Positions 54,786 through 62,124 of a stretch of 64,000 nt of DNA are shown piece after piece. A program made the position numbers and the translations under genes. The stretch's first letter is position 1. Every line of letters begins with the position of its first letter. The stretch covers positions 186,001 through 250,000 of the forward strand of contig CP021424.1 of assembly GCA_002162095.1 (NCBI GenBank), in the 5' to 3' direction. Source of the stretch: Armatimonadetes bacterium Uphvl-Ar2. Its GTDB lineage: Bacteria > Armatimonadota > Fimbriimonadia > Fimbriimonadales > Fimbriimonadaceae. The notes beneath the pieces are model-generated. The model searched no databases. It had not been told where the DNA came from and saw only the letters and a program-made list of their open reading frames with translations.

Positions 54786-55390
54786 CAGACGCGCACCCGC
54801 CGGTACCTCTGCACCGCCGCCTCGCCCCGCTCTTGCAAGAAATCGCTCAGCGTGGCCGCGTCGCCGCGCTTGAGCGTCACCGAACCTTGCCGCACCTCAC
54901 GCCACGCTCCGGGCTGGGCTTGTTCGCTCATCAGCACCCGCGCCGCCGCGCGGTCCAGCACCGCCATCCAGGCGTCCATTGGGATGGTCACGCCATAGCC
55001 GCGCCGGCCTTCCACCTCAATCGGGGCTCGCCCCTGCACGGGGATGCCCCATTGCAGCCAGGTGTAGGGCCGCCCGTGGGCGGGAGCCCCACTGGGTTCC
55101 AGCCAGTAATCCTCGCCCGGCGTCAGCGTCCGCCCCGCCCAGCGCACCGCATCCACGCTCACGTAGCCGCCGTTCAGGTCTTGCCACACCATGCCGGAGG
55201 GCACCAGGGTCTGCACACTGGCGGCGGTCTCCGCCAAAAAGGGGTTCCACCCCGTCTCGCTTTCCCAGCGCTGAACTTCCGCCTCCATGCGGTCGGTCAG
55301 CGAGGGTGACCCCGGGGGTGTTTCCACCCCCAGGGTCTGCAAATAGGCACCGAGTTCGGCCCCGGTCGGCCAATTCGCCTTCCCCGCCAT
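54785..55390 (-). CDS. Head-tail connector (adaptor) candidate
   Basis: 201 aa. It begins WPTGAELGAYLQTLG and includes DRMEAEVQRWESETGWNPF, an amphipathic helix as in gp6/gp15-type adaptor proteins, then a beta domain and a helical C-terminus. It lies 3 bp after the capsid stop and overlaps the stopper gene by one base. The adaptor forms a ring between portal and stopper. Confidence 0.6.
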   Translation of the reverse strand: MAGKANWPTGAELGAYLQTLGVETPPGSPSLTDRMEAEVQRWESETGWNPFLAETAASVQTLVPSGMVWQDLNGGYVSVDAVRWAGRTLTPGEDYWLEPSGAPAHGRPYTWLQWGIPVQGRAPIEVEGRRGYGVTIPMDAWMAVLDRAAARVLMSEQAQPGAWREVRQGSVTLKRGDAATLSDFLQERGEAAVQRYRRVRV

Positions 55391-55393
55391 CCG

Positions 55394-56959
55394 TTAGAGG
55401 CCGGTTACCGTACAGGCCGCCGCATCACGGAAGCTGGCCAAAGCCGCCCGCAGGTGGGCGCGCACCGTCAGCACGTTCTTGGCGAACGTATCCGTGTGCG
55501 ATTCGCTCACCGCCATCGTGATGCCCTGGCGGATGACCAACCCGAAGTACTGCGTATCCATCACCAGCGCCGTGCCGACCGGCAGAGCTTCGTTGAGGGC
55601 AATCGAGACCCCCATCAGGCGCGTCGTCATCTCGTCGCTGGGGTGCCCCATCACGTATTGGCCATCGGTGGTGCGGGCCAGCACCAGCTTCAGGTAGTCG
55701 GCCGGGTTCAGCAGGATCAAGTTGGGCACCGCGCCCCCATTGCCGACGCCGCTGCGGCGAACCTTGTCCATCCCCTTGGCCAGCGCGTCAATGATCGGGT
55801 CGGCGCCCTTGGCCTGGGTTTGGATACCCGGCAGGTTCAGCAAGCCCGTGAGGTTGGGCGCGTTGCCGTCCCCGCTCAAGCACTGCGAATCCAGCACCTG
55901 CCGCAGCATCAGGCTCAGCCGCTGCTCGATGAGGGCGCGCACGCCGGGTTCGTCTTCCAGTTGCTCTTCGGTCACCGGCAGCACCACGCCCAGGCGGCGG
56001 ATCGGCACCGTCACCTCGGCAAAGGTCAGCGTGGCCTCGTCCAGCGCCGCATTCTCACCCTTGGTGCCAGCGGCATTGGTGAACACGCTCTCCCGCATGA
56101 GCTTAAAGGCGTTCTGCTGCGTGGGGATGACCGGGAGAAAGTCCACCAATTGCGGCGGGCGCTGCACGCTGGGCACCAGATAGCCGCTGCGCAGCACTTC
56201 CGGCGGCATGCCCGCAGTTGTGGTCATCGTCGCTTTGGCTTCCAGGGCGCGGCGGGTGTCCACCGCCAGTTCCACCTCCGGCATATGGCGGCTGCCTCGG
56301 TTTTGCCAGGATTCACTGGCGAAGAGGGCGTCGGCCAGCCCCTTTTGCTCCAGCGGCAGGGTGGCGGCAGACGAAACGTTGAGGCGGCCGCTCGGGGCGG
56401 CGATTTGAGGGTTATCCATAGGGAGTTGAGGGGTGCGGGGCGCTTCCTCCCGCTCGTTTTTCACGGCCAGCACCTGGGCTTCCGGGTGGGCCGGCATGGT
56501 CACAATCGAAACTTCCCGGACTTCGAGGGCCCGGATGCGGCGGCGGGCTTGGGGGTCCGGGCTGGGCTCGCTGGCTAGCACGCAGTAGCCAATGCTGAGG
56601 CCCACTTTCTTGCCTCTTTGCAGGCGCTCTTGCACCACGGTTTGGGCTTGCTGCGCGGCGGGCGTGGTGTGGAACCGCATCCGCACAAAGAGACCCTTAG
56701 CGTCTTCCTTGGCCTCCTCGATAGTTGCCACGGGGAGCTCGGACCAGTCGTGGCCCACCGCGCCAAAGCCCTCTTGCGTCAAAGCATCCAAGTTGCGGTA
56801 GGCGCCGGGGAGGATGATGTCCCCCACTCGATCCGGGCCACCGAGGACGGAAGCGTAGCCTTCCAGTACGCCCTCTAGCGATGGCGTGTCAAGGGGCTGG
56901 TCCGGCAAATCGGGGATAAAACTGAGTTCAACGCGCGAGTTATCCCCACGTTTATCCAA
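55394..56959 (-). CDS. Fused HK97-type prohead protease and major capsid protein
   Basis: 521 aa from a TTG at 56959 that overlaps the portal stop; the ORF runs open further but would overlap portal by 160 bp. Residues 1-165 are a U35-like prohead protease: catalytic His in VGHDWSELP, Ser in KVGLSIGY and Glu in LEVREVSIV, followed by TMPAHPEA. Residues about 200-521 are an HK97-fold capsid protein: delta-like helical part, then FLPVIPTQQN, AEVTVPIRRLGVVLPVTEEQL, LSLMLRQVLDSQCLSGDG and the C-terminal FGLVIRQGITMAVSE. The fusion replaces the usual two genes. Confidence 0.82.
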   Translation of the reverse strand: MDKRGDNSRVELSFIPDLPDQPLDTPSLEGVLEGYASVLGGPDRVGDIILPGAYRNLDALTQEGFGAVGHDWSELPVATIEEAKEDAKGLFVRMRFHTTPAAQQAQTVVQERLQRGKKVGLSIGYCVLASEPSPDPQARRRIRALEVREVSIVTMPAHPEAQVLAVKNEREEAPRTPQLPMDNPQIAAPSGRLNVSSAATLPLEQKGLADALFASESWQNRGSRHMPEVELAVDTRRALEAKATMTTTAGMPPEVLRSGYLVPSVQRPPQLVDFLPVIPTQQNAFKLMRESVFTNAAGTKGENAALDEATLTFAEVTVPIRRLGVVLPVTEEQLEDEPGVRALIEQRLSLMLRQVLDSQCLSGDGNAPNLTGLLNLPGIQTQAKGADPIIDALAKGMDKVRRSGVGNGGAVPNLILLNPADYLKLVLARTTDGQYVMGHPSDEMTTRLMGVSIALNEALPVGTALVMDTQYFGLVIRQGITMAVSESHTDTFAKNVLTVRAHLRAALASFRDAAACTVTGL

Positions 56960-56970
56960 AGTTATCCACA
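56940..56970 (+). repeat. Three tandem DnaA-box-like 9-mers
   Basis: TTATCCCCA, TTATCCAAA and TTATCCACA occur at 56940, 56952 and 56962. The third is the exact consensus DnaA box and the others differ by one or two bases. They lie in the portal/protease junction and are also coding. They may be chance, but three in 31 bp is unusual. Confidence 0.5.
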
Positions 56971-58136
56971 CCCCGATTGAGAACCGCTCGGCCCTCGTCC
57001 GCCGTCCACAGCCCGACTTGAACGTTCTCTCGCACCCGCGCGTGGCGGTCGCTTTCGTCCTCCTGCAAGGCCCGCACGTCGCGCAGGTCAAACTCGGCCT
57101 GGGCGGGCGGGTCAAACTCCGGCATGAGCTGATCGGTGATCTGCTCCGCCACCAGCCGCCACTTCGGAATCAAGAACGACTCCACCGCCGCCTCCCGCGC
57201 TTCGCGGAAGTTGCTAAATGTGGCGTGCTCCATGCCCGAACCCAGCCCCAGCACCAGCGCCGAGACGCCCAACAGGGCCGTGATTCGCTCTTCAGGCAGG
57301 CGCACCAGCCGGTCCAGGCTCATCTGCTCGGGGCTGAACCCCAGCGGAGTCACATCCAGCGGGATGGTGGGAAACACCACTCCACCCGCTTGGTCACCCG
57401 CCGTCGCCTGGGTCAGCAAGCGCTTGGTTTCGTGCACAAAGTGGTCGGTGATCGCCCCGGCGTCGCCCGCGTCTCGCACCGTCACCAGGAGGCTGGGGGC
57501 CGGCGCGCGCATCAGTGCCCGGTGGTATTGCGCCACCTCGTTATCGGTGCGAATCTCACACTCAATCGCCCGCAAGGGCGACTGCCCCCGCAGGGGATTC
57601 TCCGGGTCAATCCCGTCCATAAAGTGCAGCACGTCGCCGGGGGTCATCCACACTTCCCCGCCGCTGGTGGCCACCCGGTACCCGGCCAGGCGGTGGCTGG
57701 TGCCGGGCATCGCCACCGGCGTCACACTCGCCGAAGGCCACCAATCTAAGCCGATCACCTGGCCCGTCTCGTCGCGGACCTTGTGCAGATAGGCGTTGCC
57801 ATCCAGCACCAGGTCCATCACCAGGGCCTGCCGGATCTGTCGCCCCGAGACCTTGCTCGGTTCGCCCAGCCGCGCGTGCGGCCGCTGCAGCAGCAAAGCC
57901 GCCGGGTGGTGGTCGTCCCATTGTCCATCCCGGCGCACCCGCAAGGGGGGCTCGGTGAACGTGCGCATGGCCCACTGGACCACCGCCATCACGATCGAAT
58001 TCGTCTCAGCATCGCGCCGAGAGCGTGGGGGCAAAGGCAGCACCGCCCCGCCGGCAATACGCGCCGGGCTCGGGTTTGGTGGGCTCTCCGCCCCGGCCCC
58101 GAAGGGCCATTTCCATTTCTTCATTTCTTGGTTCAT
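56952..58136 (-). CDS. HK97-type portal protein
   Basis: 394 aa. Typical segments: ALVMDLVLDGNAYLHKVRDE, WWPSASVTPV, DVLHFMDGIDPENPLRGQSPLRA and PEERITALLGVSALVLGLGSGMEHATFSNFREAREA, the classic portal core, ending with a helical crown. It forms the dodecameric ring through which DNA enters. The start is clear of terL by 10 bp, and the stop overlaps the TTG start of the protease-capsid gene. Confidence 0.88.
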   Translation of the reverse strand: MNQEMKKWKWPFGAGAESPPNPSPARIAGGAVLPLPPRSRRDAETNSIVMAVVQWAMRTFTEPPLRVRRDGQWDDHHPAALLLQRPHARLGEPSKVSGRQIRQALVMDLVLDGNAYLHKVRDETGQVIGLDWWPSASVTPVAMPGTSHRLAGYRVATSGGEVWMTPGDVLHFMDGIDPENPLRGQSPLRAIECEIRTDNEVAQYHRALMRAPAPSLLVTVRDAGDAGAITDHFVHETKRLLTQATAGDQAGGVVFPTIPLDVTPLGFSPEQMSLDRLVRLPEERITALLGVSALVLGLGSGMEHATFSNFREAREAAVESFLIPKWRLVAEQITDQLMPEFDPPAQAEFDLRDVRALQEDESDRHARVRENVQVGLWTADEGRAVLNRGVDNFG

Positions 58137-58146
58137 CAGGTGCCCG

Positions 58147-59319
58147 TCAAGTCACCCGGGCGGGCCGCTTGAGGGCCTGGGCGGCCAGGGCCAGCGCGCA
58201 TACGCAGTCATCGTGGCCGTGGGGCGGGCCCTCCATCACCACCCGGCCGCTGGCGGACGTGCGGTAGGCAAAGCTCTCCAGTTCGGCGGTTTGCACGGGC
58301 ACATCCATCAGGCGCAACCCTTGCCGCTCAAAGCGCAGCGCCAGCCGCTCCATCATCGTCGCCTTGCTCTCGGCGGTGAACACCACTGGGCGCACTCGCA
58401 CGCCCTGCTCTTTCAGCAGTTCGCACACCGGGTCGCCCAGGCCCGTGCTGTCCACGTGGGCTACGGCATCGTAGGCGTGGGCCAGTTCGGCCAGGCGAAG
58501 GGCCGTCACCGTCCAGGTTTGTCCGCGCCAACGCCGCCAGGCCACCTGCCGCCCGTTCGGGTCCAGCACCGTGGCCACCGTCCAGTCGTGGTGGCGGCCC
58601 AGGTCCACGCCCATCACGTAGCTTTGGGTGGGGTCCGGCGGGTCGTCGCCGGTTCGGCCTGCATCCACCGCTTCGCGCACCCCGCCGAACACGGCCCCCT
58701 CCTCATCGGCGAACTCGGCCAGATACTCCTGCCGAAACGCCCGCTCCGAGAGGTCGCCCCGCGCCGCTTCAATCTCCGCCGCCGGAAGGTGGGGGTTCTC
58801 GGCGCTAGGGGCGTGAAACGAAGCCCACCCTTCCCCCTCTTGCGAGAACAGAGCAAAGAAGTCCCCCCGCCCCCGTGGCGTGCTGAGGAAAGCCGCCTGC
58901 CCTGCGTCGTCGGTCAGCGTCGGGCGGATGGTTTCGGCCCACACCCGGGCGAGATCACGCACGATGGCGGCCTCGTCCACCAGGGCCAGGGCCAGTCTCC
59001 GGCCCCGCCCCGCATCCGGGTCGTCGAAGCTAAAGAACGAGATCGAACCGCCCGTAATCAGGTCGATCCGGCGCTCATCTTCGCTCATCCGCCGCGCCAC
59101 CGGGGCCAGGGTTTGCCGCAGGGTCCGCCACGGCTCGCTCAAAAAGCGATACGTCGGCCCAAACCACCCCACCGGCCGCCCCGCCAGGGCCGCTTGCACG
59201 CTCAGGTGTTCCCCCAGCGTCGTCTTGCCCCAGCGCCGCCCGCACGCCAGTACGCGGAACCGGGCGTGGCTATCCAACACCCGCCGCTGCCCGGCATGGG
59301 GGCGCGGCAACGAAAGCAC
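58147..59319 (-). CDS. terL: Large terminase subunit
   Basis: 390 aa from the GTG at 59319; a longer start at 59355 would overlap the preceding gene. ATPase: Walker A GRRWGKTT (27-34), Walker B LALALVDEAA, motif III FLSTPRG. Nuclease: Asp in VMGVDLGRHHDWT, then HVDSTGLGD and the final Asp pair in GHDDCVCALALA. All catalytic positions appear intact. It pumps and cuts DNA during packaging. Intactness suggests the packaging machine still works. Confidence 0.9.
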   Translation of the reverse strand: MLSLPRPHAGQRRVLDSHARFRVLACGRRWGKTTLGEHLSVQAALAGRPVGWFGPTYRFLSEPWRTLRQTLAPVARRMSEDERRIDLITGGSISFFSFDDPDAGRGRRLALALVDEAAIVRDLARVWAETIRPTLTDDAGQAAFLSTPRGRGDFFALFSQEGEGWASFHAPSAENPHLPAAEIEAARGDLSERAFRQEYLAEFADEEGAVFGGVREAVDAGRTGDDPPDPTQSYVMGVDLGRHHDWTVATVLDPNGRQVAWRRWRGQTWTVTALRLAELAHAYDAVAHVDSTGLGDPVCELLKEQGVRVRPVVFTAESKATMMERLALRFERQGLRLMDVPVQTAELESFAYRTSASGRVVMEGPPHGHDDCVCALALAAQALKRPARVT

Positions 59320-59329
59320 AATCCGGTCA

Positions 59330-59560
59330 TCACTCGTCCCGATACACCACCTCAATCGTGGTGGGCGTCGGGGCCTCGGTGGGGGCGGGTTCGAGGCGGC
59401 TCACCAGTTCCTTCAGTGCCGTCGGGTTGCCCGCCAGGGCACTCTCAATGAAGGTGCGAATCACCTCCCGGGCCAGCCGATAGTCGTCGGCTCGAAGGGC
59501 TTCGCGCAGCAAGTCCACATCCGCTCCCGCCGGCAGCGTCCGCGTGCGGCGTCGCGCCAT
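59330..59560 (-). CDS. Minimal small-terminase candidate
   Basis: 76 aa just upstream of terL, the usual terS site. A basic N-terminus (ARRRTRTL), two short helices (VDLLREALRADDYRLAREVI and NPTALKELVSRLE) and a polar tail are visible. The helix-turn-helix DNA-binding domain of phage small terminases is not. If it is TerS, it keeps only an oligomerisation part, which would suit non-specific headful packaging. It could instead be an unrelated small packaging cofactor. Confidence 0.5.
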   Translation of the reverse strand: MARRRTRTLPAGADVDLLREALRADDYRLAREVIRTFIESALAGNPTALKELVSRLEPAPTEAPTPTTIEVVYRDE

Positions 59561-59564
59561 GGGC

Positions 59565-59744
59565 TCAGGTCAGGGGTTCCAGGCCCAGTGCGGCCAGCAC
59601 TCCGGCCATCGCCCCGGCCACCCAGCGGCGCCCGGCCAGGCTCCAATCGAAGGCGCCCGGGGTGCGGGTCCAGGCGTGCAGGTCAACGACGATGGCGGAC
59701 ACCAGCCCGCCCAGGGCACCGGCCCCGATCTTGTTCATGTTCAT
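59565..59744 (-). CDS. 59-aa membrane protein
   Basis: Starts NMNKIGAGALGGLVSAIV and has a second hydrophobic stretch, WVAGAMAGVLAALGL, giving two short membrane helices separated by a polar turn. Two in-frame ATGs are possible (59744, 59738). It lies 4 bp before the small-terminase-like gene and 13 bp after the holin-like gene. Two-helix topology and position in the lysis block suggest a second holin or holin-like partner. Confidence 0.5.
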   Translation of the reverse strand: MNMNKIGAGALGGLVSAIVVDLHAWTRTPGAFDWSLAGRRWVAGAMAGVLAALGLEPLT

Positions 59745-59757
59745 ATTGTGTTGGTGG

Positions 59758-59946
59758 CTATTCCAGCCGGTCGCTCAGCCGCTCGACGGCCAATTTCAGG
59801 CCCTCCAGCGTGGCGCGGAATTCGGTCAGCAGATGGATGAGGGCACTTCGGTCGGCACTCCAGGCCTTCACGACCTGCCACATGAGGAAGCCCGCCATGA
59901 TGGCCGTGGGGCCGTGCACCGAGAGCGCCGCTAAGAGGGCGTCCAC
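59758..59946 (-). CDS. Holin-like protein
   Basis: 62 aa from a GTG at 59946 that overlaps the CHAP stop; a start at 59988 would add 14 out-of-place residues. One membrane helix (about 8-25, HGPTAIMAGFLMWQVV) is followed by an amphipathic coiled-coil-like helix. This is the layout of BhlA/UviB-type holins. Together with the CHAP hydrolase it would form a lysis pair. Confidence 0.5.
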   Translation of the reverse strand: MDALLAALSVHGPTAIMAGFLMWQVVKAWSADRSALIHLLTEFRATLEGLKLAVERLSDRLE

Positions 59947-60485
59947 TTGGCCTCGGTGAGCTTGATCACCTTCAGTTGGGGCGTCCACAAGCGTTGCCGA
60001 CGGTAGACGCCATCGCCTTCGCGGCTCCCCGCATCGTTGGTGTTGCCCTCAATCGTCTCGGCCAGCCAGCCCCGCGCCGTGCGGCGCATGCGCACAATGA
60101 AGCCGATATGGCCCCGCCATGCCGCCCGGTCGCACCAGGCAAAGAGGTCTCCCCGCCGGGCTTGAGCCGGGTCGGCCGTGACTCGAAAGCGGCTGCCGTG
60201 CACCCAGTGGCACACCGAGGCGGAGTTGCGCGGCAGTTGCCCGCGCTCCGCCCCCGCTTGCAAGAGCTGATAGGTGACGAAGGCCGCGCACCAGGGTGCG
60301 CCAGGCTGGAGCCCGCAAGCGGCCAAGTACTGGTCGATGTGGGGGCCTGAGTTCCGACCGGATTCCCGCACCCGCAAAGTGTCAGCGGCATGGGCGGCCA
60401 ATAGTAAAGCCCGCTCGGGAATCATAAAGGTGGCCCATTCCGAGGCCGAATAGCCCGGCACGGGCGCTCGTTCCGCATTTTGCAT
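59931..60485 (-). CDS. CHAP-type peptidoglycan hydrolase (endolysin)
   Basis: 184 aa. CHAP/NlpC-type catalytic Cys in GAPWCAAFVTYQ (about 66), His in RGHIGFIVRM and a polar third residue in IEGNTNDAGSREGDG. No signal peptide, so export would depend on the holin-like protein. It is the first gene of the cluster; a promoter must lie in the 205-bp gap to the divergent CAP-domain gene. It may lyse producers or open the cell wall during entry. Confidence 0.85.
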   Translation of the reverse strand: MQNAERAPVPGYSASEWATFMIPERALLLAAHAADTLRVRESGRNSGPHIDQYLAACGLQPGAPWCAAFVTYQLLQAGAERGQLPRNSASVCHWVHGSRFRVTADPAQARRGDLFAWCDRAAWRGHIGFIVRMRRTARGWLAETIEGNTNDAGSREGDGVYRRQRLWTPQLKVIKLTEAKWTPS

Positions 60486-60495
60486 GGGGTCATCA

Positions 60496-60514
60496 CGCGG
60501 GTCCTATGCCCGCG
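60496..60514. promoter_or_regulatory. Inverted repeat in front of the CHAP gene
   Basis: CGCGGG and CCCGCG with a 7-nt spacer lie 11 bp upstream of the CHAP start, in the divergent gap. It could be an operator or a 5' untranslated hairpin. Confidence 0.3.
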
Positions 60515-60690
60515 CCAATGTTCTTTAAAGGCCGAACGCCAGGGTTTGTGACCAGCCCCACGAAGACCTGCCTCCACCCCTGGGTTGTCCTTGAATTGCT
60601 TACATTTCTTTCCCCCAACCCGTAGAAATGCGGTAAGAACAACGCGGGGGGTGATGCGTTTGCTCCTCCGCTTCGTCTGAGGTTGAAATC

Positions 60691-61134
60691 ATGCTTGTGT
60701 CTTGCCTTCTTCTGGTCCAGCATTCGGCACTGGCCAGCCGGACCTTGCCCCCTGAACCCCAAGCCAAACTGGCCGCCTCGGTCAACGCCTACCGGCAGGC
60801 CAAGTCTCTTAGTCCCCTCGCGCTCAACGAGAACCTCAATCAGGCCGCCCAGGCCATGGCCGAAGACCTCGCCCGCACCGGTGACCTTGATCACGTGGAC
60901 TCTCGGGGCCGCCAGTTGCGCACCCGCGTGGAGGCTGCGGGATACCAAAACTGGCGCCGCATCACCGAAAACCTGGCGATGGGCAGCGAGACCAGCGACC
61001 AAACGGTGACCATGTGGGATGAGAGCCCGGGGCACAAGGCCGCCCTCAACCGGGCCGACATCACCGAGCACGGCGTGGGCGTGGCCCCCGGCCCCTATGG
61101 CACCGTGTGGGTGTGGATCGGTGGCCGCCGCTAA
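60691..61134 (+). CDS. CAP/SCP-domain secreted protein
   Basis: 147 aa with a short signal peptide (about 1-15) and GAGG 8 nt before the ATG. The CAP domain is complete: VNAYRQAKSLSPLALNENL, the His in DLDHVDSRG, ENLAMG and SPGHKAALN. CAP proteins are extracellular and have lipid-binding or protease-like roles. It faces away from the phage-like cluster across a 205-bp gap. It could be cargo, part of the release system or an unrelated neighbour. Confidence 0.82.
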   Translation: MLVSCLLLVQHSALASRTLPPEPQAKLAASVNAYRQAKSLSPLALNENLNQAAQAMAEDLARTGDLDHVDSRGRQLRTRVEAAGYQNWRRITENLAMGSETSDQTVTMWDESPGHKAALNRADITEHGVGVAPGPYGTVWVWIGGRR

Positions 61135-61204
61135 CGCCACCTTTCCCCACCCCTTTTTCGTCATGGCCCTCGCTTTCCTGCCCCGATTTCCGTTATATTA
61201 GTAT

Positions 61205-61220
61205 GTAGACTTTTGTCTAC
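61205..61220. promoter_or_regulatory. Palindromic operator candidate
   Basis: A perfect 6-bp inverted repeat, GTAGAC-TTTT-GTCTAC, lies 8 bp before the ATG at 61228. A TATATT (61194-61199) just upstream could be a -10 element. The location over the presumed transcript start fits a repressor site, possibly for autoregulation by the next two genes. Confidence 0.45.
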
Positions 61221-61227
61221 TATCGCA

Positions 61228-61584
61228 ATGACGCAGACACTCAGCCGGGACGACTGGCGCGAGATCTGTCTGGTGCTGAGGGAATGGGCCCGCGTGGACC
61301 AAGACCCCGGCCAGCAGTACGCGCCGCGCCCATCGCAAATTCAAACTCCCCGCCGCTTTCGGCAAGACCCGCAGATTCTCCACTTCCGATTGGTCGAAGA
61401 CTTCCTCGGGCCGCACGCCTCCCGGGCCCTGCGCATGCACTTGCGCACGGTCAGCCGCCTGGGCGAACTCGCCTGCTCGCTCCCCGTCCCCGAAACCGTG
61501 GCCGCCCAGCGCGACCGCGTGATTCTGGGCATCGCCGAGGCCAACCAAGAAACCCGCCGGGTGGAGCGCACCCGTGCCGACTAG
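61228..61584 (+). CDS. Hypothetical protein upstream of a sigma-like gene
   Basis: 118 aa from the ATG at 61228 (a TTG at 61213 is inside the palindrome). It is polar and helical, with LSRDDWREICLVLREWARV, then HFRLVEDFLGPHASRALRMHLRTV and LGELACSLPVPETVAAQRD. No motif recognised. It overlaps the next gene by 11 nt, indicating translational coupling. It may be a partner or antagonist of that sigma-like protein. Confidence 0.55.
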   Translation: MTQTLSRDDWREICLVLREWARVDQDPGQQYAPRPSQIQTPRRFRQDPQILHFRLVEDFLGPHASRALRMHLRTVSRLGELACSLPVPETVAAQRDRVILGIAEANQETRRVERTRAD

Positions 61585-62032
61585 CCCCCACTGGGTGGAG
61601 GCCCACCGCGACTGGATTCGGGCGCGGCTGGCCCAGCGCATGCGCACCATCTATACGGCCACGGCCGAGGACCAAGAGGACCTGGTGCAAGAGGTGATGA
61701 TCCGCATGTTGGCGCAGCCCGCCCCGCCCCTGCCCCAGGCTTACCTGGGCCGGGCCATGAGCTGGGTGATCGCCGAATTTGTGGCCAAGTCTCAGCGGCG
61801 CGCGCCCGCGCGGTTGCCGGAAGATTGGGCCGACCCCACCGCCGCCCGCGCCCTCAATTGCGTGGAGTGGCGGGCCGACCTGGATGCCGCGCTGGCTACC
61901 CTGCCCGAACCCCACCAACTGGCGTTTTTGCTGCGCATGGTGGGCTACGGCGATGCCGAGATTGGGCAGATCATGGGGTGGTCGGCCGTCCGCGTGCGGA
62001 AGATGCGTCAGCGCTTCCGCCGCGCGGCGTGA
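61574..62032 (+). CDS. Sigma-70-like / phage late-regulator-like protein
   Basis: 152 aa with a GTG start. A region-2-like segment (RTIYTATAEDQEDLVQEVMIRML, about 24-46) is followed by a C-terminal helix-turn-helix like region 4 (LPEPHQLAFLLRMVGYGDAEIGQIMGWSAVRVRKMRQRF, about 112-150). It is shorter than normal ECF factors, resembling phage late-transcription regulators. Its place beside the capsid cluster makes it a good candidate for switching that cluster on. Confidence 0.65.
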   Translation: MPTSPHWVEAHRDWIRARLAQRMRTIYTATAEDQEDLVQEVMIRMLAQPAPPLPQAYLGRAMSWVIAEFVAKSQRRAPARLPEDWADPTAARALNCVEWRADLDAALATLPEPHQLAFLLRMVGYGDAEIGQIMGWSAVRVRKMRQRFRRAA

Positions 62033-62109
62033 GCTAAGTTGCGAATAAGTCTTTAGACCTATATTTTGCCCCCCCCTTGACATGTGAAGGCTAGGTTTCG
62101 CGATTCTTC

Positions 62110-62118
62110 TGTTACAAT
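62110..62118 (+). promoter_or_regulatory. Extended -10 close to the start codon
   Basis: TGTTACAAT (extended -10) ends 6 bp before the ATG of the Cys-rich protein, which would give an almost leaderless transcript. TTGACA at 62077 is too far upstream to serve as the matching -35. Confidence 0.3.
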
Positions 62119-62124
62119 GTAGTC

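Larger units (their letters stand above)
45924..60485 (-). mobile_element. Phage-derived capsid/tail cluster, candidate gene transfer agent
   Basis: About 14.6 kb of one-strand genes in tailed-phage order: lysis (CHAP, two small membrane proteins), packaging (small and large terminase), portal, protease-capsid, head-tail joining proteins, tail tube, chaperone, hub and tip. Most junctions overlap by 1-20 nt and no frame is broken. GC content matches the host. Integrase, repressor, replication, recombination and modification genes are missing, and both flanks are host-like within the window. I see no att repeats by eye. A domesticated particle (gene transfer agent or similar) is the preferred reading; a defective prophage or satellite is the alternative. 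Confidence 0.7.

Noticed and set aside
60493-61164. 223-codon minus-strand frame opposite the CAP-domain gene
   Set aside because: The plus-strand frame has all CAP motifs and a signal peptide; the minus frame has neither.
45924-62032. Attachment-site repeats flanking the capsid cluster
   Set aside because: No matching direct repeat of useful length was seen by eye at the two edges, and no tRNA gene is adjacent; an exhaustive search was not possible.
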